Source of the DNA: Cavenderia fasciculata
Taxonomy: Eukaryota > Evosea > Eumycetozoa > Acytosteliales > Cavenderiaceae
DNA: 64,000 bases
Assembly: GCF_000203815.1 (NCBI RefSeq)
Contig: NW_004457729.1
Span: 2,790,674 to 2,854,673, forward strand
Direction of reading: 5' to 3'
Made by a program: the position numbers and the translations under genes. This document shows positions 46,445 to 58,900 of the stretch, piece by piece. Within the stretch, counting starts at the first letter, position 1, and each line of letters starts with the position of its first letter. The notes beneath the pieces are model-generated. The model saw only the letters and a program-made list of their open reading frames with translations. It searched no databases and was not told the origin of the DNA.

Positions 46445-46461
46445 TTCAAAGAATCTTTGAA
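46445..46461. promoter_or_regulatory. Inverted repeat in the MADS gene leader
   Basis: TTCAAAG, three bases, then CTTTGAA, ending two bases before the start codon on the minus strand. It could form a small hairpin in the mRNA leader or be a protein site. Confidence 0.4.
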
Positions 46462-48508
46462 AAAAACTTTTAAATTGAATAATAAATAAATTAAATAAAT
46501 AAATTGATGTTGAGATTAATATATAATATGGATGGATGGTTCGTAGTGGTGGTGGTGGGTTTAGACTATTTAAATAAATAAATAAATAAAAGATTAGTAT
46601 TTAATAAATAATTAAATAAATAATTTGATGAACAAAAAGAAATGGAAAAAGCTATTATAAATAACTTGGCAATGTGAATAAACAAGAGAGGAGAGAGAAA
46701 GGGAAGGATGGATCTTAAAAAAGATGGATAGAACAAAATATTGATAGATCAAGTAGTATTTGATCTTTTTAAATCCAAAAATAGTGTGGGTGTTTTGAAA
46801 TCCTGATTGTTTGATGAGACGAATGGAAATTGTTATCTTTGTTTAAAAAACAGTGGGACAGTGATGAAAAGATGGATGGTACTATTTAATTTTTAGATAC
46901 AATTTTGGTTGGGATGGGTTGATGGAAGAGAAGAATTGATGGTTGACTAAAACTAAAATTTACTCTCAAAAGGTTTTGTTTTTTTTTTCGTTTGGGGAAT
47001 CCCAGATATTTTTGTTGTACAACGATTATTATCTTTTGTGTTGATTGGATTTTGATTGATAATTTAATTTAAATATTATTATTATTATTATTTTATAAAA
47101 ATAATATAAAATTTAAAACAATTGTTTTGTTTGTTGTTGTTGCGTTGTGATTCAACAAAAGTAGCAGCAACAACAATAAGAGAACAAAAGAGTTTTACCT
47201 TTGGTGTTGGTGTTCAATGATTGATCTATCATGATGGATGCTGCATGCTTGCTGCTGTTGAGAACCAAAATTTAAAATCCAACAAACATCCAGCCAGCCA
47301 TCCCCAGCATCATCACAACCACCACTCACAACAGCTACATTGACAACAGTTGTGTTGTTATTCTTGCTGCTACTGGTGTTGGTGATGATGGAAAGAATCA
47401 ACAGCAGCAGTAGTAGTAGTAGTAGCAGCAGTAGCAGAAATTTAAAATAATGTGTAGTAGGTGGCTGGTGCACCAGCTCCTGCACCAACATCAGTCGGTA
47501 GCAACAGTAGCAGCGGTAAGAATAACAACAACAACACAACAATTACACAATAGAGAGAGAGTTGATATGGAGAGAGGAAGAGAGAGAGAGGAGGGAAGCA
47601 TAGAGTAACCGTCATTTCCAATTAAAAGCACAACTCTCCATCCTTCCAGCTTTTTTTTTTCACTCTCTAGAGTGTTGTCACATTTCAGCGATGTGTGAAA
47701 GACACACACACTAAACACTAAACATTAAACACCACTAGTTTCCATCTGATAATAATTTGCATTGATGATGGAGGAGGGAAAGGAGAGAGAGGAGAGAGAA
47801 ATATGGATGATGATGGCGTACCCATCGCATCCTACCAAAAAAAATAATAGACATCATCACACCCACACCCACACCCACAACACAACACACCTACCTATGC
47901 AATTGTAATTATCATGATTCATGAGTTATACAATCAAATCACAGGTCAGAGGTAGTAGTAGTAGTAGTAGTTGATGAGGAGAGAGGGGAACAAACAGTTC
48001 ATTTTGTGTTATCCAAGTGTTTTTAATCTTCCTTTCCAGTTTTTACACAACTTCTCCTCTCCTGCTGTTGTGATCTTGTTTTTAATTCACAAACACACAC
48101 AATCCTTGACACGACACACAAACAAACACATAAACACTGTTGTGACTGACTGAGAGTATTGATTTTTTTTTTCTTCATCTCCATCCACCCACCCACCGAA
48201 ACGATTAAAATGTGGTGTATAGATAAGAGTGGTAGTTGGTGGTAGTAGTTATGATAACGAACAACAACAACAATAACACATTGCACTACATCTTTTAGGT
48301 TGTGTTGTTGAACTGCTTAAAATAACATTTTAAAAACACAACAACTATAACAGAAAAGCACAAATTATTTACATTGTATATACTGATTGTGGTATTTACA
48401 GTATTAATGATGATGATGTTGTTGTTGGTTGATGATTGATGATGGATACCAACCATCATATATCTTTGCATAACATGTGTAGGTGTGTGTGTCGGTGTGT
48501 AGGTGTGG

Positions 48509-48535
48509 ATGGATGGATGGATGGATAAATGGATG
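48509..48535. repeat. (GGAT)n simple repeat
   Basis: About seven GGAT units, one imperfect (AAAT), inside the gene-free region. Confidence 0.7.
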
Positions 48536-51531
48536 GATATGGAATAGAGAAGAAGAAGGAGGAGGAGGAGGATGATGACCTAGAGGTGTGTGGGGGACAA
48601 ACAAACCATTCTTTTAAATGAATGGCATTCCAACAATAACAACAACAACTCAACTTTTGATGTTTTGTTGGTGTTGGTATCTTCATCAATCAACAAACTA
48701 AACAATTGAATGGCTGCACTCACACACACTCACACTGTTTAAATTCTTCATGATTCCACTATTTCTCCTACCCCTCCTCAACAACATCAACATTGTCAAA
48801 CATGACATGATGATAATGATCTGGTGTGTTACGCAGCGAGTAAATGGAATAATAATATAAATGGTTTGAAAAAGCAGAAAGGAAAATAATCATAAAGAAT
48901 TATTCCCTCGTTTGATCTAGCTCTTTCTCACAAATACATGTACTCGTCCTACTCGGTTAAATCTTCGTCTTGCTTCCAACTCGTGCATGAGGGTGATTTT
49001 ACTCCGTACCCTTCTCTTTGTACCATATCCATCTGGACTGGACGGATACACTTTTGCGAAACTTTCCAATAAAGCAGAAAAAATAACAACAATTGGAAGA
49101 AAAAAAGGTAGATGATAAACTGTTTTTGTTGTTTTGATGATGATGATGATGTTGATAATAATGTTGCTTTGAATAGATTCATTCTTTTGTCGAGAAACGA
49201 TGTATTACAAATAAAGAAGATGTGGATTTTTAATGGGGGTGTTGGATGGAAAGAAAGTATGATCAATCACAAAGGGTTGTAGAAAAACAAGAAGGCTGGC
49301 TGTCTGATGATTGTCAGCAACAACAATCAAACGAGTTGAGATGGGATGGGATCCAACCATCCAATCCATGAATTTTAAAAATAGTCATGTGGTCAACCCA
49401 TTGGATTGGATATGATAGTATAGGATGGATGGAAATATTATTTCCAAAAAAAAAAAAAACAAAAAAAAAAACAAAAAGAGAAAAACAATAATAGATAAAT
49501 ATTTGTTTTTTTAAAATCTTACCTTTTTTTGATTATTTGATATATATAATATTATTTGTTCTATTCGTTTCGGATTTGGATTTGTTTGATTTTACAATAA
49601 AAGGGTAGTAGTATTATATTTTTAACTTTACTTTTTTTTTTTTGAAATAAAACAATTTCAATGCAAAATGGTTGGGATGGTTGGTGATTTGGTTGGTATG
49701 TTGTGGTAGGGAAGTAGGTGATGATCGCACTTGGTTTGTTGGATGTATAATAATAATTCTACTACTTCTAGATAATTATCTAAAGGATATATATTCCTAA
49801 ATATGTGTAAAATAATAATAATTATTAAAACTATATTTTATATATATTATATATTATATTATTGACCAAAGGAATAATAGTATTGTTTATCCTATTTGGG
49901 TATTCCTGTTTTACTTTCTCTGACCAACATCGCTGTGACCAGACAAAGGCAATGATAAATCTCTCCCACGGATGCGTGTGGGTAGTGAACTGCTTCTTAG
50001 TTAAAAAATGTTCCAAGCTTGGGTTTTGATAATGGTGGTGGGTGTGGTGTGGTGTGGTGGTAGATGTGAGGGGGGGAAAACAGAAATAAAGGAATTGCGA
50101 TAGACATGTGAAAGGAATGAATTTGCGATGGAACCCTAAACACCTCGAAATGCAAAATAATAGTAGAATTTGACAGAGTCTGGTTGGTATGAAAAAATAA
50201 AGTAAAATTGAATAAATGCATCTCTTGGAGGATGAATAAAGGAAACAGCCAGTCATATCATCCAACACTTTGAGAAATTGGTTATAGAACCATATGGAAT
50301 AGGGAACAAACAAAATAGTTGTGAACAAACAACAAAAACGATGAAGACAAAAGTAGAGAATAGTTGTGAAAATTAAGATGGATCGAATTCTAGTTGATAT
50401 CAATTTTATGATGTCATAAAGATGAATTGATTTTTTTTTGTTTTGTTTTGGTTTTTGTTGTAACCTTTTGATATATATAATTATTACTATTAATGGTAAT
50501 AAATATTAATTCTATTATTATTATTAATTATTATTATTTTTGAACTAAAATTATTATTATGATTTATTATTATGATTTATCTGATTAAATAATATTATTA
50601 AATTATCCCTTGATTGGGAAATATAATATTTATAAATTATAAATTATAAATATATTGTTACTTACTAATTAATTAATTTACAATAAATAATAATATCTCT
50701 AACTCTAAAAAACTATATTTATTTTTAAATGAAAGGAAAACTATTTAATTTCTTTTAGATGGTATTGGGGAAACCAAAGGATTTGGTCAAATCGATTGTA
50801 TGACAGAAACAAGTGTCGACACCAACAAAGAGATGTAAAGCAAAAGAAGAAGGAGTTAAACTATTATTGATGGATGACAAGGGAGAGAGTGAGGGATCAG
50901 TGATCAGCTGGGGAAAAGCCTCCGTTCAAACAGCCATGATTTCATTTATCTATCTTTAGCAATGGTTGAATTGAGACAAAGAGAGAGGTAGAGAGATGTG
51001 GGTGGGTGTTGAAAAAGTAGGAGGAATTCGATCCATTCTCTGATTGAGATGAATGGTTCTTCATCTCTGTTTATACTGTGATTCAAGTGGGTGTGGTGTG
51101 TTGGGTTTTAATCTCAATCTACATGGATTGTGATTGATTTTTGATCAATGATCAACACAATCCCCCTATACTTTTAAGCGATCGATCTTCATATACATTT
51201 TTCACTCAACGAAGTTCTGCTACTACTACTATTGTTTATTATTCTCTTCAACAACAATGACTACTATGGTATTAAAAAACAACACACAATTGTTGACCCA
51301 CTCTCAATCCACCCACTCCACCAACCACACACTACAATGATATTTTAATGAAAAAGACGAATAAATTGTGGATGGTGTATACAATTCTACATTTGGAAAT
51401 AAATATATTGATTATGATTGCAATAGATAGATAGGTTTGATTCACTACCTCATTTTGATTATCACATATTTATATATTTATTTTAATTTAGATAGATAAT
51501 AATAGTTTAGTATTATTTTTTTTTAGTTAGG

Positions 51532-53241
51532 ATGGATCAATTGAAACAACTTTTGTTGTTTTTATTCATTTTAATTTTAGTTAATATTAAATGTACAATT
51601 AGTATTAGTCAGAAAGTAGTAGACGATAATCAACTACGATTATGTAATAATGGTGGAGTGTACTTTGACAGAGAGTGTATATGTGCAGCTGGTTATAAAG
51701 GATCGGAATGTGAGTTGTTTGATGCCACATCATCACCAATCACAAGTAATACAACAACCAATACAAAGTTACCATGTGGTGAAGCAAGAGATGGAGATAT
51801 CAATATAGGACCACTATGTTGTTGGTCAAAATCTAGAACTTCAAAGAATACAACTAACCTTGGACAAACTGCTTGGTTCTTGGATGACAACTCTGAAATT
51901 GTTCAACACGCCAAGATTCGTCGACTATTAAAGACTTATGGTCCATGGGATGAAAACGATATCAACTATCTTAAACATCATGTCTCTGTACAAGGAGAAT
52001 TGCCCTTTGGACGTGACCGTACCAAACTAGTCTATGCTCTTCGATACCACAACAACACCGACAAGCTCCAATACCTACCAAGAGAATGCAATCAAGAAAA
52101 CAAACCACCATTGGCATTTGTCATGTTGATCACCAGTTATGACTCTCAAACATTTAAAACATTAATGAAATTATTATATTCAACTAAACATTATTATGTT
52201 ATTAATAGTATGTTCAAACATCAAAAAGAAAGAAAATAATAATAATATAATATTAATAATATTAAATTCTTTTTTAATTTCTTTCTTAGTTGATAAAAGA
52301 CATGAAAATGATATAAAAGAAATTGAAAAGGATGCACTTGAAATATTCCAATCTAAATTGACAGTAGAACAAAAAGAAAAGAATTACCCTATGAATATTA
52401 GAGTGATGGATTCTCCATTTATGGGGTATTGGGGTGCTCCATCATTGGTGTATATGGAGTTAACATCATACACCTTTTTGTTTGATATGGTTAAACAAAG
52501 AAGAAGTATTGGTATTGCATCTGGTTTGTCGAATCAAGATAGTTTTACTCAATTCTCTCATGTCATCAACTTTAGTGGTAATGACATGCCACTCAAATCA
52601 CTTGCCAATTTTGAATCTTTACTTTGTTCCAATTTCCAAACAAACTATTTACAACATTATGATCTTGAAAATTATAAACCTAGATATAATGTAAGTAGAG
52701 TAGATTCAAATATATATTTGAATCAAATAATATTATTTGTATTGGCTGACCTTTTCCTTTTCTTTCTTTTTTCTTTTTATCTCTTTAGACGACATGGTAT
52801 TTAAAAGAAAATAATTTCCAAAAAGTAGATGAAATGGTATTTGATAAATATGATTGTGGAGAGATGGGATCATTAAAACAATTTGAATTGGCAACTGGTG
52901 GTTATGGCAGTCAATGGCATTTGGTTCGTTATGAATTTGCCTATCATGCCATAAGCGATCTACGTTCTATTGAAAGAATGTTGTCACTTAAATTCACATC
53001 GATTCCAGATGAAGCATTCTTCCAAGCCATTAAATACTTTTATCCTCTCTATCCCAACCAACAATGGTTGGATTCTAGAAGAATGACTCTATGGTCCAAG
53101 AATGCACATATCCCAAGCAGACGTTATGCAGTCGAGAAACAAGATATAGACAACTTGGATACCAATCTATTATTTGTTAGAAAGGTCTATGATCAAGATG
53201 TTAGAGAATTAATAATTGAAAAATTCAATCTATTAAATTAG
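51532..53241 (+). CDS. EGF-like plus core-2/I-branching (GT14) glycosyltransferase, second copy
   Basis: Exons 51532-52207, 52290-52690 and 52789-53241; 509 residues. Signal peptide residues 1-24. EGF-like module about 37-62 (CNNGGVYFDRECICAAGYKG, then SECE). Linker with GPLCCWSKSRT and TYGPWDENDINYL. The GT14 domain has PPLAFVMLITSYDSQTF, MDSPFMGYWGAPSLVYMEL, HVINFSGNDMPLKSL, GSQWHLVRYEFAYHAISDL and FVRKVYDQDVREL. Intron phases (1, then 0) and places match the paralogue at 4490-6153, so the two descend from one spliced gene copied as DNA. The copies differ enough to be an old duplication. It is probably a Golgi or lumenal enzyme; no C-terminal anchor is seen. Confidence 0.9.
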
Positions 53242-53333
53242 AGAAATAAAAGAAATAAATACATAAATATAATTGTTTATAACATACGTACATACCATAT
53301 ATAGCTTGCATACTATACACCAACAGTCATCTT

Positions 53334-53416
53334 AATCATTGTGAACTTGCATACAGATCAGGTTTTATCATTTAAAACAGGGTGCACCCGATACTATAGG
53401 TAAGTTCACAATGATT
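53334..53416. repeat. 15-base perfect inverted repeat, 53-base spacer
   Basis: AATCATTGTGAACTT (53334-53348) and its reverse complement AAGTTCACAATGATT (53402-53416). The spacer includes CAGGGTGCACCCGA, itself holding GGGTGCACCC. The whole could be a foldback or miniature element, or a stem-loop RNA. It lies just before the LINE remnant and about 95 bases after the GT14 stop. Confidence 0.6.
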
Positions 53417-53442
53417 GAGAGCAGTGGCAATACGGAAAATAG

Positions 53443-55055
53443 AATACCGATTATAAAATATTGTCGCTGATGATTAACAACCGGTTGCTTGGTTTCCACT
53501 CAGCCATCATCAACGAGAATCAAACTGGTTTCGTACCGAAGTGATCGATTACTCCAATCGCAATAAACAGTCTGGTTTTATTACATTATGCGATTTTCAT
53601 AAAGCATTTGACTCGATCTCCCATGTTGCCATCAAAGACATTGAGAGCCTCGATGACAATCATCAAATCTTATTCATTGTCCAAGTTAACCTACTTCCTT
53701 TACATAGAAACATTGGGAAAAGAAGAGGTTGGTCAGTTGAATAGTCTGATTAATTGGTTTCTTTACTCTCCAGCATCGTCAACATACATCAAAGATTACA
53801 GATACCGGAACAACATCGCCAGACCCAGAGCAGCTCCCCACTGGTCTAAAGGTGGCATCGGTCTCTGGGACATGGACGTCCGTCAAGTCGCCCAAAAAGC
53901 TTGGACGATGAACAGGTTCCTCGCCAACCCTTCAGCCAACCCACTGTCATACCGCAAGGTATGGACTAGTCATATGTTGGGTGAATATCTACGACCCGGC
54001 TCGTTGTCCAACAGCTCCAATTATTTCCAAACATGCTGGGAGGCGTGGCGACAATTGTACGATGCCACCCACCCTGACCCCTTCCCTGGCTTTGGCCCCT
54101 ACCTACCAACCCACATCTCTAGCAAGGATGCTCCTGCCCACTCTGGATCGTCTAACCACGCCTCAACTAGAGACAGTTCGTCACAACAAGACACGCCAAT
54201 TGAATTGAAGAGCATCTATCTTGCACTCTTAGCCGCCAACCAACCATCGACCTCCCAGAGAACCACTGGCCAAAAAGAAATTGAAGGTTTGTTTGGCACC
54301 AGCCTCGACCCAATCTTTGTTGCCATCACATCCATCAAGTGTCCAACCGCTAGAGATACTCTTCCGATTCTTTGCTAGGATCATGAAGCGCACTCCAGCA
54401 GACACCCGAGACATGTGTGCTGCATGCCACACCGTGTTTGACGATTCGATTCACTCCTCTATAGCCATACATTATTTGTTTGATTGTATCCACATCCAAT
54501 CTCGTGCTCCTCTGTTTAGCAAACTGCTGCTCGATTGGACCGATAACCGAGTACAGTGGAATGTACATGTCCCTGGACTTTACCAAACAGAGGGCACATC
54601 CACACCGCTACTCATTAATGCTGTCGCTATTCTCTTCCATCGCGCATGGTGCCACCATGCGCATGTTTCTTTCTACACCAACAATGCCAACAACCAATAT
54701 GCGATCGATACAAATGAAGTCGCAATCGTCACCAGTCGTCTCAAATCTGTAATATACCTAGAGTACCTAAAGCTAGTTGATCACTGCAAGTCTAAACTGT
54801 CTAAATGCCAACCTAATCGTTGGCCGCTAACCAGTCTCGAACTAGTCGCGCAATGTAAACGTTTCTCTGTCACCTGGGGAAAACTCGCGGCTCCCTACCC
54901 TATCCCTTCATTCTTGCTAGTAGATACCATTATATAACCTTCTCTCTCTAAACCTCTAAAACTTGTATTTTAAACTCTTATTAATAATAAAACAAAAAAG
55001 ACTATCACGGATGTGAATGGTGGTAGTCATAGATGTTAAAAAAAAAAAAAAAAAA
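53443..55055 (+). mobile_element. Decayed LINE, 3' portion (copy A)
   Basis: Protein remnants in order: a reverse-transcriptase start (NTDYKILSLMINNRLLGFHS, then ENQTGFVP), the motif A region (DFHKAFDSISH), and then a jump to the C-terminal part (SKLTYFLYI, WSKGGIGLWDM, QKAW), so the catalytic Y-x-D-D region is missing. A zinc-binding-like stretch (CAACHTVF...FDC) and the C-terminal LAAPYPIPSF follow. The frame changes at least twice and there is an early stop after the QTGFVP segment. The 3' end is a poly-A tract at about 55037-55054. GC content is higher than in the surroundings. Family: L1/TRE-like non-LTR by motif; the exact clade was not determined. Confidence 0.8.
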
Positions 55056-55072
55056 AGAAAATAGAAAAATAA

Positions 55073-55864
55073 TCATGTTGGGATGTACGGCTCCAACTGT
55101 AAAACGACACGAAGCCCAACCCATTCCCTGGTTAAGGTCTCAACCTGCCAAAACTCATTACCTCCAAGCAGGGACCTGAAGAACCAGAGGAACCAATCGA
55201 CCTCAAACAGATCTATGCTGCTCTCCAAGCATCCATCCAACCAACCAAGGTAATAACAAAGACGGTCGACCAAAAGGAAATCGAACGACTCTTTGCCACC
55301 AGCATTGAACGCGATCTTCGAAGCTGTGGCGATGGTCAAGTGTCCTACAGTAAGAGACACCCTCTTCCGATTCCTTGCAAGAGCCATGAAAAGGTCCCTG
55401 ACGACGCAACCAATACGCAGCGTGCCTAACCAAATTCGATGAATCCATTCACACGGCACCAGTCATCCACAATCTCTTCGACTGCATCCACATCCAACCA
55501 TCTCGACGTTCAGCAAGCTGCTACTCGACTGGACCGACAATAGAGTGCAGTGGAATGTTGGATGCATGCTCTAAACTTTACAACGCACAGAGTACCCACA
55601 ACGATACGCCAACGTTGTGGCGATTCTCTTTCATCGAACTTGGTGCCACCACTTGAACGCGACGTACAGAGGAAACAAGCAGTACTCTATCGACCCAATG
55701 AGGTCCAACTGGGCAGGATCGCTGCTCCATACCCAGTCTTCTTTCTAAACCAATAGACCAACCATGATATCTGCAACTCCACTAAACTATTACTATTCTG
55801 CACCGATCATCACTGTACTCTACTTATCTAATCTTCCTGGATCAATGAAAAAAAAAAAAAAAAA
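55073..55864 (+). mobile_element. Decayed LINE, 3' portion (copy B)
   Basis: A second, shorter 3' fragment of the same LINE family directly after copy A. QKEIERLFATSI matches QKEIEGLFGTSL of copy A, and RIAAPYPVFF matches LAAPYPIPSF. It is more decayed, with the reading frame lost repeatedly. It ends in its own poly-A tract at about 55848-55864. The two copies are clearly diverged, so they are separate insertions and not a recent tandem duplication. Confidence 0.75.
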
Positions 55865-55953
55865 GGAACTGCTCTTAATTTTCGATGATTTATTTTTATT
55901 TATTATTTATTTTTATAATTGGTTATTTGATTTGATTTTAATTTAATTTAAAT

Positions 55954-58900
55954 TTAATTATCAAGAGTAGAGATGATCTTATTTTTTAAAGCTTCACAGG
56001 TTGATTTGGCATCACCAAATAACATTGATGTATTTGGTTTGTAGAATACTGGATTTGGGATATCGGCATAACCACCAGCAAGAGATCTCTTGAATACGAT
56101 GACTTGTTTGGCCTTCCATACTTCAACGACTGGCATACCTGCAATGGCTGAATTTGGATCTTCTACGGCGGCACTGTTGATTGTGTCGTTGGCACCAATG
56201 ACCAACACCAAGTCGGTCGATGGCATCTCGTGGTTGATATCCTCCATTTCGTGGACAATGTCGTATGGGACACCGGCTTCAGAGAGAATAAGGTTCAATT
56301 GGCCTGGGAGACGTCCACAGACTGGGTGAATAGCGAAACGGACATTAATGCCACGTTCAGTGAGAGCCTTTGTCATTTCTGCAACGGCATATTGACCTCT
56401 AGACACGGCCAAACCATATCCTGGCACAATGATAATGTTCTTGACCGATGTACAGGCTTCGGCAACCTGTTCGACGTTGGTCTCGGTGTGAGTACCGGTG
56501 ATCTTCATGACCTCACCCGTTCCAGTAGAGTTGGTACCGTAGCCGCCAAAGATGACGTTTGGCAACGAACGGTTCATGGCAACACACATGATATAACTGA
56601 GAATGGCACCAGACGAGCCGACCAAGGCACCGACGATGGTGAGCAAGTTGTTGTTGAGCATGAAACCTTCAGCACAGAGTGCCCAGCCAGAGTACGAGTT
56701 GAGGACGGTGATGGCGATAGGTGTGTCGGCCGAGCCAATAGCGGCGGTCAATAGATGACCTTGGAGGAAGGAGAGTGCGCTGCTGGCAGCAAGACAGGTG
56801 ACTCCGAGTGCAGGGTTGGTGGTTGTCAAAAAGATACCCATCGTGGCGAGATTGGCAAGTGCAATACCACCGTTGATGGCATTACGGTTGGGTAGCATCA
56901 GAGGTTTGGTGGGAACCTTCCAACTAAAGATTTGTCCTTGTAACTTGGCAAAGGCGACGAGCGAGCCGGTAAAGGTGATACCACCAATCACAGTACCAAG
57001 GTAGATGGCACTCTTGTGGATCATATCCATGTGTGCAATGTTACCGTCACCCATAAAGGCAGCTGCAGAGGTGAGGACGGCAGCAAGACCGACAAACGAG
57101 TGGAATGCAGCGGTAAGTTGAGGCAACTCGGTGACACCAACCTTTTTGGCAATGAGTAAACCGAGACCACCACCAGCAGCACTCATGAGGGCGATCTGAC
57201 CGAGGAGGGGTGCAGCAGGGGCGATGGTGCCGAGTGTTGCAAGGGCACCGATAGCGATACCACTCATACCGAGGACATTACCCATACGAGCTGTCTTTTG
57301 GCTGTTGAGACCACCAATAGCAAGTACGCACAATGCCGATGAGATGAGATAGCTCATTTCGGTGAGTGAAGGGTTGGGTGGAGCAATAGCCATATAAGTT
57401 GCCATAAATGCGGCAGCGGGGATACCAAAGAGATACTCGTATGTAGGTGGGTCAGTAGCACGTCTAAACATATCCAACATACGCTTGGTGATATAGAAAC
57501 CACCAAAGATGTTGATCGAACTCATAAAGACGGCCGATGCAGCTAGCACGTTGGCAGTGGTCGATGGGAGCAGTCCACCACCCATCATGTGGATACCAGC
57601 GACCGCGACAATACCAGAGATGGCATTGGTAACACTCATGAGTGGTGAATGTAGAGCGGGAGTGACACCCCACACAACCTTGTATCCAATGATACAACTG
57701 AGTGCGAATGTGGTCAAACTAGCCATAAACGGACCGGGCATACTGATGGTGATGACACCGAGACCGGCCAAACCAGCAGCTGAGATCAATGCCTTTTTAA
57801 GTGTCGAGTTGTAAAGTGTTTCCTCGGGCTTGGCAGGAACGACTGTACCGACATGGGTTGTGGTGGCTGCTGGTTTGGGTGGTGGGGGAGGTACCTCCTT
57901 TCGTGGAGGTGGCCATACCAACGTTCCCTTTTGGAGGATTGTCGATCCTCTAGTCACCTCGTCCTTTAAGTCTATCTTGAATTCATTGCTGCCAAGTGAC
58001 AAGAGGAACTTGACAATGTTGTTAGAGTAGAGCTGACTCGACTGAGTAGCCATACGCGAGGGGAAATCAGTGTACCCGACAATCGACACACCACGATGAT
58101 TGACAACCTCACCGGGCTGAGTCAACTCACAATTGCCACCCGTTTCAGCTGCCAAATCAACCAACACACTTCCAGGTTTCATCAACTCGATCATATCCTT
58201 GCTGATGAGTTTTGGTGCTGGTTTGCCTGGAATCAAGGCAGTAGTGACCACGATATCAACCTCTTTACACTGTTTGGCAAACAGTGCCATTTCAGCCTCG
58301 ATAAACTCCTTGGACATGGTCTTGGCGTACCCACCTCCTCCATCACCGCTCTCCTTGACGTGCACCTCCAAGAACTCTCCTCCCATCGACTGCACCTGTT
58401 CTTTGGCAGCTGCACGTGTGTCAAACGCACGCACGACTGCTCCCAAACCCTTGGCGGTACCAATGGCACTGAGACCGGCCACACCGGCACCAATCACCAG
58501 CACCTTGGCAGGTGGGATCTTGCCGGCAGCTGTGATCTGTCCGCTAAAGAATCGTCCGAAAAAGTTGGAGCTCTCTACAATCGCCTTGTAACCTGAAATG
58601 TTGGCCATCGAAGAGAGTGCATCGAATCCTTGTGATCTTGTGATACGTGGGATACAGTCCATTGCAATGGCAGTGATCTTTCTCTCACTCATCAGCTTTA
58701 ATGTTTCTTGAGCCTGTTGCTGAGCGGGATACAAAAAGCTAATCACCGTAGCTCCATTCTTGTACAGTGCAGCTTCATGTTTATTCAAACTCGAGTTGAA
58801 TTGTGGTGGTCTAACCTTTAGAACAATATCCGATCGGTCAGCTACATCTTGAGCCGTACCAATCTTTGCACCTGCACTTATATATGCTTGATCTGGGAAT

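Larger units (their letters stand above)
46443..51531. promoter_or_regulatory. Five-kilobase gene-free region upstream of the MADS gene
   Basis: No credible protein-coding exon in either direction; the open frames are made of CA, GT, GAGA and TAA repeats. It holds poly-A/poly-T tracts, a GTAGTAGTAGTAG run near 47951, ACACCCACACCCACACCCAC near 47858, (GGAT)n near 48509-48535, the palindrome TAGATAATTATCTA (49769-49782) and TATTATGATTTATTATTATGATTTA near 50553. The length is far above every other spacer in the window, whose next longest is 1.8 kb. It probably includes promoters or untranslated exons of the MADS gene, promoter sequence for the GT14 gene at 51532, or non-coding RNA. I recognise no tRNA. 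Confidence 0.5.

Noticed and set aside
48404-48689. Overlapping frames with Pro/His/Ser runs
   Set aside because: Translation of GGAT, GGA and GTGTG repeats.
49831-50403. 190-codon frame in the gene-free block, minus strand
   Set aside because: Phe/Cys/His-rich with no motif, no homologue I recognise and poor codon use; could only be rescued by transcript data.
53443-55864. LTR retroelement or DIRS element
   Set aside because: No terminal repeats, protease or integrase remnant; poly-A tracts and the C-terminal zinc-binding-like region fit a LINE.
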